From: Chlorella sorokiniana
Lineage: Eukaryota; Chlorophyta; Trebouxiophyceae; Chlorellales; Chlorellaceae
DNA: 64,000 nucleotides
Direction of reading: 5' to 3'
Assembly (NCBI GenBank): GCA_025917655.1
Contig: CP084619.1
Span: 806,001-870,000 of the forward strand
This document shows positions 55,693-64,000 of the stretch, one piece after another; within the stretch, counting starts at the first letter, position 1, and every line of letters begins with the position of its first letter. The notes beneath the pieces were generated by a model. The model was given only the letters and a program-made list of their open reading frames with translations, was not told the DNA's origin and did not search any database. The position numbers and the translations under genes are program-made.

Positions 55693-55813
55693 TCAAGTCC
55701 ACCCGCCCGCCTGCGATGCTTGGATGTTGTACCGGAGCTAGTGGGATGCACTGCTGTGTGTCCCCAGCGCGTTACCGCGCCTGCTCTCTGCAACAGTCAA
55801 GTCAAGTCAAGTC
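55693..55813 (+). repeat. Solo LINE 3' end
   Basis: Starts with the TCAAG duplication, then the about 100-bp LINE 3' end (GCGATGCTTGGATGTTG to CTGCAACAG) with (TCAAG)n to about 55813. Confidence 0.7.
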
Positions 55814-55915
55814 GTGTTTTCCCGCCTGGATCGCATCCACGTCTCCCGCCGGCTGGCGCCCTCTGCCACCAGCGCCACCGATTTCCCGCCGCCGATGGCT
55901 GCCCGCCCTGATGGA
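55814..55915 (+). pseudogene. Possible LINE endonuclease fragment
   Basis: Directly after a (TCAAG)n tail the frame reads FSRLDRIHVSRRLAPSATSA. The S-R-L-D-R-I-x-V-S pattern is characteristic of the end of the apurinic-type endonuclease of non-LTR retrotransposons. Only this end is visible and nothing RT-like follows. The call rests on one motif. Confidence 0.45.
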
Positions 55916-57309
55916 CGCTCCATGAAGCTCTTGTACCCAGGGGTCTGCTTCTGCCGCTGTGTCTCTGGTGTGTGGTGCGCTCTGGCCACCCGGATGTTGG
56001 GCTACTCGCTGTGTCCGCCCCCTGGCAGGGTCTTCAGGTCGCCGCTTCGCAGACGCGTGCAAGGCGTGTGCGCAACACAGCGTGCTCAGGGTGTGCTGCC
56101 TTGTGCATCTGTAGAATACTGCGCACTCTTACCCCCTTTCACTACGGCTATATCCTCAGCTCTCGATCTTGAGGCCACCTGAAGCGCCGTAGCAGGCACC
56201 TGGCGCCACATCAGCAGGAGCCGCGGCTCCTTGCTGCCGACTGCCTGTGCATGGAATGCCCAGCCGCCGGTTCCGCCGTCAGCCTGCTTTGCAAGTATCA
56301 GATGCAGCAGGGTATCTGGCTTTGTTGCGTCCCTTGACGAAAACAACCCGCACTCTCTGGTTGAGGGAGAGGGGTGCTGGGCACCGCGCATCTAAACGCT
56401 TCTGTACAAGAGCAGCGGAAGCATGCCCAGCCAGCAACATGCTGCTTGAAGCCCGGTAACAGGGTTGTGGCCGCTGGCAGGAGGGGCAATCTAGTCGGAG
56501 ACTGAGTCTCCCGGTCGGCAGGCGCTTGCCATCATGTCGGTCGTACCTGCGTGTGCTCTTTGCACCGCTCGATCATCGCGGAAGCAGCGTTGGCCGGCAC
56601 CTAGCACTAGTCAGCTAGGCACCGTGACCCTTCGGTGCAACAGCCACTTCTCAGCTGGGCTGCTGCTGGCACTTTGGACAGCATGCCTCCTTGGCAGCCC
56701 TGCCGGCGTGGGCGGCAAAGGTACCTCGGCGCTGCAGGACGCTGCACTGGGCACCGTCGGCAGAAATGACAGCTTGCAAAGCCTGGGCGGCGGTGGACGA
56801 CACCTCCGCCAGGCAGCAGCAGAGGCAGCAATGGAGGGGCTGCCACCTCACTGGATGCGCGTCTGGCCAGCCTGGCCTGGCTCAAAGAGCCGGCCGGCGG
56901 CTGGCTGGTGTGGCAGCCGCCCCTGGCCAAAATACGCCGTTGACCAACAGCGGTGCGGTGGTTGCCGCCGACGCCGCCAGCTCGGCGACGCGTAACATTG
57001 CGGCGCAGGCAAGGCGTGCCTGCTGGCTTCCAGGGATGCTTCTGTTCCTCTGTTCCTCTGATGCATAGCAGTCATGCCACAGACCCATGCTTGCACCCAG
57101 CCTTGCTCCTGGCTCACACCCCTCTTGCCTATGGGCGGCCACCGTGTCCGTTCAGTTTGTAGTGACACAGCTGAGGGCCCACACCGCGGAGGCAGCCGCG
57201 CGAGAAGCAGCCGCTGCGCCTGCGCGCGGCGGCAGTCAACGGAGAGCTCTGCTTCTGACTGGGCTGTCCAGGTGGGGGCCCAGGGGGATCACAGCAGGGA
57301 CACCGGGGC
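55916..57309. other. Region without confident gene
   Basis: About 1.4 kb. Several modest open frames occur on both strands (for example minus 56086-56391 and plus 56534-56995) but none resembles a known family or shows convincing splice structure. The last 250 bp may contain upstream exons of the pectate-lyase-fold gene. Confidence 0.3.
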
Positions 57310-60300
57310 ATGCTCGCGAGGCAGATCTGCATGTTGTCCCCAACACCCCAAACCAACCCCAGTGCAAGCACCCCCACTCCTTGCAGCACAAGCCGACAGC
57401 TCGGCAATAACTCTGACTCCAGCAGTGCGGCAGGGGAAGCAGAGGTGGCGGCTGCATCTGCGGCCGTGGCCAGGGCAAAGCCCGCCCCGAAGGCTCGGCC
57501 GCTGACGCTGCGGACCACCCCCAACATGCAGCGCCGTGCGGGCGGCCCGCCGCTCCCCTTCCATGGCAACTTCCCCCAACCGGCCTGCCGCTGCGGCCGC
57601 TCCCGCTGCGCAGCTGCCCCTCACGCAGCAGCGTCAAGGCGTTTGGCGCGCGGGGCGACGGCCGCACCAGCGATGTGGCGGCGCTGCAGCGGGCCAACCG
57701 CGCGCGGTACGAGCGTGCTGTACTTCCCGCCCGGCACGTACCGCATCGCCAGCAGCCTGGTCCTGTCCAAGATCGTGCTGGCGGGTGAGGCCGGCAGGGG
57801 TCTGTGGCCAGTGGTGCCTCAAAGCGCTTGCCGCCGCTCGATACGAGAGGGCAAGGCGAGGGGGTGTGGCTCGTTCGGCCAGTGAAGGGCAGCCTCGACT
57901 GCTCAGACCCGCGGCAGACGGCGCCGGTCTTCCGCCAGCCAGCCATCCCGCTGCACCTTCTGCCTCATGCGCCGCCGCAAGCCGCATCCCGTTCTGCAGG
58001 CACCGGTACCAGGTTCCTGATTGACCGCGGCGCCACGCTGTCACTTGTCCAGCAGCCGCACAGGGCGCCTCGCTGGCTCGACCCGCTCTTCTCGGGACGC
58101 GGTGCGGCGCCACTTGCAAGCACTCGGCTGCCGGTTGAGGCGTGCCAGGCCTCGCCCTAAAGTCATGCAGGCTGCCTGCGGCCTCCAGGATCCGCTGCGC
58201 TGCGGGCTGTTGGCCTCGCCGGCGCTGCTCGCTGCCAGCGTGCCGAGCCTGCATCTTGCGCTGCAGGCCGGGTTCTGATGGGGAAGACGGTGAAGGAGGT
58301 CTACCCGGCTTGGTGGAGCGATCGGGGCCTGTCGGGTGGGTGGCTGCCCGGCCAGCAAACACGCAGAGCAGCGCCTTGGCGCGGCACTAGTGCGGCGGCA
58401 CAGCTCCTGCCCTCCGTGCTGGCCCAGAGTGCCAGAATGTCACCCCAGCCATGGCCCCCGCACCAGCCTTCTTGCAGCTTTTCAGCCTTGCTGCAGTTGC
58501 GAGTGCCACCCATGCCTGCCCGCCTTCCAATGAGCCCCTCCCCCGCCCCTCTGCCGCAGACGATCAAGTGCTGCAGCGCGCCATCAGCAGCTGCACTGGC
58601 GGCTGCACCGTGCTGCAGAGCCGCACCCTTTTCCTGCGCGGGGCGGTGCGGCTGTCAACCCGGGCGGGACACTTCTGTACCGCCAACGCCGGCATCATTG
58701 CCGCCAGCGGCTCCACGGGTGCGTGATGCGGGGGCCGGCGCGGCGGCGGCGAGGGTGCTGGCAGTTGGAGGCAGAGCAGAGCGATGTTTGCATGATACCA
58801 GCTTCACGCCTGCCTGGCGCAGCCACAGTGTCCGTTGCCAGCAACAGCAGCGGGTCCGGCAGGCAGCCAGCCATGCCCACCAGATACAGCATCCACACGC
58901 CTTCCCCGCCGCTTTGCGTGCTGCAGGCAAGGGCATCATCGTGCCGCCCGGGCGGTACTCCAAGCCTGTAGTGCTGACCAGCGTGCGCAGCTTCCGGCAG
59001 TTCGGCGTGGCGGTGTCGGTGAGCCGCCCGGTTGCAGCGCGGCTGCCAATCCCCGGCCTTGCGCGCCCTCCCAGCTGCCCCTCACCCGGGAGGCCACACA
59101 GGCTCCTCTGCCGCTGCCAGCAAGTGCGCAGCAGGAGCCTGCTCCACCCAGCCACCTGAGACTGACGAGCCTGGTCCCACACTCCCCCTGTCGCCGCAGG
59201 CGGGCGTGCGGGGCCTCAACCTGCAGGCCGGCCACATCACCAGCAACAACCAGGGCATCGTGTTCAGCGGCCTGCCGGGCGCCCAATCCACGACGTGTCG
59301 GTCAGCCACGTGGCCATCATGCAGGCAAGAGCCAGGCTGCGCTGGGGGCTGGACTGAGGGCATGCAGCCGGGGGAGGGGGCGGCGCCGGGGGGGGGGGGG
59401 TCTTGAGAGCGCACGCATGCATGGCTGCCTTCCTACGCCCTGGTGCTTTATGGCGCTGAGGCGACAGCAGCGCGGCGCGCTGGATGCCAGCATCCCGCCT
59501 GGCCACCCGCTGATCTGAATGCCACCGGTTGTTGCTGTCGGGCTGCAGAGCAACCAGCAGAGCATCGTGTTTGCTTCCCCAGCAAGAACACCCTCTTCAG
59601 CGCCATCACCGTGCGCCTCAACTTCTTGCTGACGGGTGCGGCGCTGCGGGACCGTGGCAAGCCCGCCGGCACGCCTGCGCTGTGCATGGCCTGGTGCACG
59701 CATGCACCCAGATTGATTGTGGGGGTGCTGCCGTCTCCAAATCCTCACGGCGCCTCCTCACCCGTCACCCTCTGACGCTCACTGCTGCTCGGGCCTATCG
59801 ACAGTTCCCCGACAGGCTGCAGCAGCCATGCACACCAACCGTTTGCCAGCCAGCTGGCCAGCCACGCTCCAAAGCATGCACCTGCTGCTGCCCGCTCCCC
59901 GCAGGCGGCTTCATGGCGCCCACCAAACCCAGTGCGGGGTGCTGTTCCGCGGCGTTGCCCCCAAGCTGCGCTCCACACAAGTGCTCACGCAGGTGTGCTG
60001 TGTGAGGCGGCTCTGGTAGCTTGAGGAGGGCGGGGATGTCAGGGCCGCCGCTCCTCAGAGCACAGCTCCTCAGCCCGACCCGCCGGCAGCGGCTGCCGCA
60101 CCGTGGTGGGCGGCGGTGCGTCTTCCCCTACGATGGCTGCAGCAACCACCTCACCGCTTGCGCTGCCGTTCTGCCCCCCCCCAAGCAGGCGATTGACCCT
60201 GCGCAGTTCTTGCGGGTGACGCAGTTTTCGGCGGTGCAGTCCATGGTGAAGGGGCCCGTCTCCGGCTTTGCCTTCCGCTCTGACGCCTGGAACGGCGGCT

Positions 60301-61231
60301 ACCGCCGCCCGGCACGCAGGTGCTGGGCGCCTTCTCTCGCTCCCACTTCCTCCTGCGCTTCTCCGACTCAGTGGGCGGCAGCGTCCTCTCGCTCGGCCCC
60401 GGCGGCGTTGGCAACTGGCTGTCGAAGCACGAGCTCGCTGCACGTGAGGCCCCCGCACCTCCCCTTGCACAGCGCCGGTACAGCTGCGCTCGCCTCGCTC
60501 GCCCCGCCTCACTTGCCCCGCCTTGCGTGATGTTCCGGCCTTGCTCCGCGCCACAGTCGCCGCCACCGCAAACCCCTCGCAGCCTCCACGTTCTGGACCC
60601 TGGTGCGCTCTCCCGGCAGCCTGGCCCAGTTTGTTGCAGCCAACCCGCGCAACCCTCCCCAGCCTCCTGGCGACTTTGCAGGGCCCACTCGGCATCAGGT
60701 GCGCCCCCACCCCCGCCCATTTGGCACCGCTTCCACATGCTGCCATCCTGCTTCCACCCCGCTTGATTGCCTCAAAGGGAGGCCAGTGCGCAACCGGGCA
60801 CTCCTCGGACTGTAAGCACGCAGCCTCCCGCTGCAGCAAGCCGGCGACAGGGCGGGCTGACCAGCGCGCTGGCCGCCGTGCTGCTGCTGCCACGCTGCCG
60901 TGCAGGGCTTCTTTGCCGTGGTGAGGGCGGACTCAGCGTGGCGCCCGGGCCAGCGCCGCTCCTACTACTTCCACTCCTTCTTTGCCGACCCGTCTGTGTC
61001 CGCCACGGTGCGTCGGCAGCTCTGGCAGCTGCCCCCACCACCCCGCTGCCAAGCCCTCTGCAGCCTGCCCTGCCCTGGCCAGCCGTGGAGGCTTGCCCTC
61101 ACGCCCGTGGCGGCGCATGTGCCCCCGCAGGTCACATGCTCCCCTTCGCCCAGAGCAACCCGGGTGTGCTGTGCCTGTCGGGAGCGCTGGCGCCGCTGCC
61201 GGGCCAGCGGCACCGCGTCGCCATCACGTGA
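57310..61231 (+). CDS. Pectate-lyase-fold (beta-helix) protein
   Basis: Resembles the Pectate_lyase_3 superfamily, right-handed beta-helix proteins that act on or bind polysaccharides. The diagnostic start reads SVKAFGARGDGRTSDVAAL, then, in a shifted frame (indel around 57690-57710), VLYFPPGTYRIASSLVLS. Later exons contribute RTLFLRGAVRLST, GIIVPPGRYSKPVVL, GVRGLNLQAGHITSNNQGIV, NTLFSAITVRLNFLLTG, FLRVTQFSAVQSMVKGPVSG and LLRFSDSVGGSVLSLGPGG. The C-terminal part (60900-61231), FFAVVRADSAWRPGQRRSYY and GVLCLSGALAPLPGQRHRV, is not recognised. Splicing is clear at several CAG acceptors, but the full exon set and the start (ATG 57310 is one candidate) are uncertain. Two or more frame breaks are present. 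Enzyme activity is not shown. Confidence 0.7.
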
Positions 61232-62064
61232 GCTGCAGCATCCGCTGCTGCCCTGAACCACGCACGCGCCTGCCCTGGCTGTAGCAATGACAAAAATTCG
61301 GCCAGCCGACGCGCCTGCTAGACCCTCCTTGCTTGCGCTCTGCAATCTGCAGCCCCGCGCCGGCCCCTGAGCTAGCGCCTGCTCCTGCCTGGGATTCCTG
61401 CAGGCTTGCGAACGTGGGCAGGAAAACTGTGCCGGCGGGAGCACCCTGTACTTTGCAGTACAAGTCGGCCCGGCGTGAGCGTCAGGCAGCGTGCTCTTGC
61501 AAGGCAGGACCAAGTTTAAAGTTTTGCCTCTTCAACCTCCAATTGGTCTCCCATTCGTGCCTATCTCTCCCTAGTTCACCCTTTCATGACGGTCGGCTTT
61601 GTCCCACTTAGAATAACCAATTCTTTCCCCAATTCTTGAAGGTCCCTTGAGAAGAAACAGGCAGCAAGCCCATACATCTGCCTTTGTAACGCTTGGTTTG
61701 TGAGTACACCTGCCGCAGAATAAAAGCAGCAATTCGCTGGGAACCGCAATGCAACAGCAGGGTGGTAGATCCAAATCAGCGCCTGGCCCACTCGCACACG
61801 TTCTTCATGTAGCTTCAGCAAAACGCGATTCTCCCGCGACATTCGCCTCGAAGATGGGCTGATCATGCTGATGAGAGCCCGCTCGAGTGTTTCCCTTCAG
61901 AAGTACAAGTGCCCCGCTGTTTGTTGGCCAAGGAATGTCGAATTGCTCTTTGTCAACAGTGTACGAGGATGGGCCGTGATCGAAACCTCTCCAGCAGCAC
62001 TCTTTAGCACGCAAGCAGCGTTCTGCGAGCTGCTCGCCTGCAGCAAGCCCCTACCAGTGTGATA
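61232..62064. promoter_or_regulatory. Intergenic region
   Basis: About 0.8 kb between tandem genes. The 61480-62060 part has clearly lower GC than the exons and probably combines the 3'UTR of the beta-helix gene with the promoter and 5'UTR of the Rab escort gene. No RNA gene or repeat was recognised. Confidence 0.45.
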
Positions 62065-63519
62065 ATGGAGGCGATACATCCCACAGAGTATGATCTTGTC
62101 GTGCTCGGCACGGGGCTCACCGAGTCAATAGTCGCGGCGTGAGTTGCTAACGCTGCTGCCGGCTGCGGTTTCAATAGTAAGCAGCGCATGCAGCATCATG
62201 CCGGCGTAGTCGCCCTGCGAAGGAGCAGATGGACAGCAGGACGGCGGCGGCACTGCTGCCAGCGCATCCCTCTTCACCCGCCCTTGCTGCAGGGCGGCTG
62301 CCACAGCAGGCCGCAGCGTGCTGCATCTGGACCCTGCCGCGCACTACGGCGGCAGCTGGGCCAGCCTGCGTCCACGCGAATGGGCCAAGCTGCTGGCAAC
62401 GCCGGCAGACGCTGCCACGGCGGGCGTGTCGGACGCGCTGACGTGGCACCGCCCGGCGCCGACCTGGGTGCTGGCGGGCAGCAGGCGGAGGGGCAGTACA
62501 GTTTGGACCTGGCCCCAAAGGTGGCCTACGGTGCGGGACCCCTCATCCAGCTGCTGCTGGGCAGCGGAGCGCACCATTACCTCGAGTTCAAGCTGGTGCA
62601 GGGCAGGTGGGCCTGCGGCCTGTCCCCCCCCCCCCTCCCAACCACCCCGAGCAGCCTCTGCGCGGCAGCGCCTTCCGCACACAGGCCGTCCACGTTATGG
62701 GCGTGCTCAGCAGCGCTCGGCCCTTGCCGGGTGGCCTTGCTGGACCTCCCTCGGCCGGCCCCCTTCTCTCTCCCGCTTCCGCCGTTGCATCTGGTGAGAT
62801 CGGCGCCCCATTCCCACGTGTTGCAGCTACGTGCTGCAGACGGGCGCAGGGCGGGACGGCGCGCTGGCTGCAGGCGAGCTGCACAGCGTGCCCAGCAGCC
62901 GCTCCGCCGTCTTCCAGGACCGCACGCTGTCCCCGCTGCAGGTGAGCCGCCGCCGGGCGCCTCTGTTGCCGTGCGGCCCCGGCTCCGGCTTCACGCCCGC
63001 CCGCCGCTCCCGCCACGCACGCTGCCACCGCAGGGACCAACGGCAGTGGCACGCTTTTGGCCGCTTGCTGCTGCCCTCTGCCGCCACGCCCTGCAACCCT
63101 CTGACCCCATGTCGGGCATCCAGCCTTTCGGGCGAGCCTTGTATCTTTCTTCCGCGCTCGCCGCCCTGCAGAAGCGCAGCATCATGCGGTTCTTGAAGGC
63201 GGCGGCAGAGGCGCTGCAGGGCCAGGGCCCACTCAAGGCAAGGCAGCGGTGGCCCGCTGCTGCGCATCTCACCGCCGTTGCCTGCGAGCACGACCCCCTC
63301 TGGGCCCCGGCTGAGCGCCGCAGAGCAGGCGCCGTGCCGCCATTCCTTGCCGCTGCCCAGGACGCGACGCAAGACCCCATCTCCCTCCGCTGCTGGCCCA
63401 CCCGCTGCAGGATGCCTTTGGGGCGCAGCCAGTGCGGCAGCTGCTGGCAGAGCAGGGGCTGGATGAACGGCTGCAGCTGGCAGTGCTGCACGGCGTGCTG
63501 CTGGCCGACACCCCCGCCA

Positions 63520-63558
<39 letters not shown>

Positions 63559-64000
63559 AAGGCCAGGAGGAGCTGACGGCGGCCGAAGCGCTGGAGCGCC
63601 TGCGAGCCTTCACACAGTCGGCCGGCACCTACGGACCCGACACAGGTCAGGCGCGCGGGTTTGGAACACTTGCGCTTCGCTTGGAACAATTCCGCGTGAC
63701 TGGGATGGTCTGTTCCTTGATGACGCAGCACAGATTCTCAAGAGCCGAGGCCGTGCTGGCCACTCACCCTGCCACAAAACCAGCCGTCCATGCATCTCCG
63801 TCCTGCACCCGCCCCCGTGCAGGCCCCTTCCTCACGCCGCTCTACGGCTGCGGCGAGCTGCCGCAAGCCTTCTGCCGCGCGGCGGCGGTGGCGGGGGCTG
63901 TGCAGGTGCTGCGGTGTGGGGTGGAGGGGCTGTTGCTGGACGAGCCCACCCTGAGCTGTACCGGGGTGCAGCTGGCCAATGGGCAGGTGGGTGCTGCCTG
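62065..64000 (+). CDS. REP: Rab escort protein (REP/CHM), 5' part
   Basis: REP presents newly made Rab GTPases to geranylgeranyl transferase II; it is related to Rab GDI. Start ATG 62065: EYDLVVLGTGLTESIVAA is the FAD/GDI-like nucleotide-fold start. Exon 1 ends at 62138 (GC|GTGAGT) and exon 2 begins at 62293 with SVLHLDPAAHYGGSWASL. Then follow QYSLDLAPKVAYGAGPLIQL, HYLEFKLVQG|SYVLQTGAG, VPSSRSAVFQDRTLSPLQ, KRSIMRFLKAAAEAL, LLAEQGLDERLQLAVLHGVL with a Gly run, and TPLYGCGELPQAFCRAAAVA, the family's hallmark PLYGxGELPQ. One frame shift lies between about 62420 and 62470. The intron after 63238 uses a GC donor (AAG|GCAAGG). The gene continues past the right edge. Confidence 0.92.

Noticed and set aside
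60039-60893. 284-residue minus-strand open frame
   Set aside because: Antisense shadow of the beta-helix gene; composition is typical of GC-rich antisense frames.

Overview
The window looks like nuclear DNA of a GC-rich green alga, most likely a Chlorella-like trebouxiophyte. The reasons are very high GC, many short introns with GTGAGT/GTGCGT-type donors, a plastid import gene (TIC22), plant-type BAH-PHD and PGP phosphatase genes, and a cluster of LINE fragments of the kind known as Zepp in Coccomyxa/Chlorella. Species cannot be fixed from this sequence. Coding exons were joined by eye, using splice signals and recognisable protein families.

Layout. 1-6531 (-): Fused/TIO-type kinase, running off the left edge. 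7125-8078 (+): small acidic protein, possibly CUSTOS-like. 8154-9580 (-): MAD2. 9929-12573 (+): TIC22. 12789-16628 (-): DNA primase catalytic subunit. 17077-19180 (+): BAH-PHD histone reader. 19679-21698 (+): polysaccharide pyruvyl transferase-like membrane protein. 22149-22644 (+): DPY-30. 22841-24538 (-): mitochondrial PGP phosphatase (GEP4/PGPP1). 24949-32148 (+): GAF-PAS-kinase. The left 32 kb is gene dense, with alternating divergent pairs sharing 0.35-0.6 kb promoters and convergent pairs separated by 75-215 bp.

33-50.8 kb is a retroelement island. Frameshifted non-LTR (LINE) reverse transcriptase units lie on the minus strand at 35.6-42.0 kb and on the plus strand at 43.7-47.4 kb. Many solo LINE 3' ends, a shorter non-autonomous derivative and a SINE-like element accompany them. 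Between the opposed arrays is a less GC-rich core with two tRNA-Val(CAC) genes and one tRNA-Phe(GAA). Nearly all elements end in a (C)TGTAACA motif followed by different microsatellite tails. A 4.0-kb Ty3/gypsy chromovirus lacking its RT/RNase H/integrase core (51659-55692) sits inside one of these tails.

57310-61231 (+) encodes a pectate-lyase-fold protein. 62065 to the right edge (+) encodes the first part of a Rab escort protein.

Many conserved genes are interrupted by single-base gains or losses at runs of G or C. These are most easily explained as base-calling errors, so the genes are annotated as probably functional with the break points noted. The primase, MAD2, BAH-PHD and DPY-30 genes point to replication, spindle checkpoint and chromatin functions. 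Nothing here suggests an operon-like pathway, as expected for a nuclear genome.
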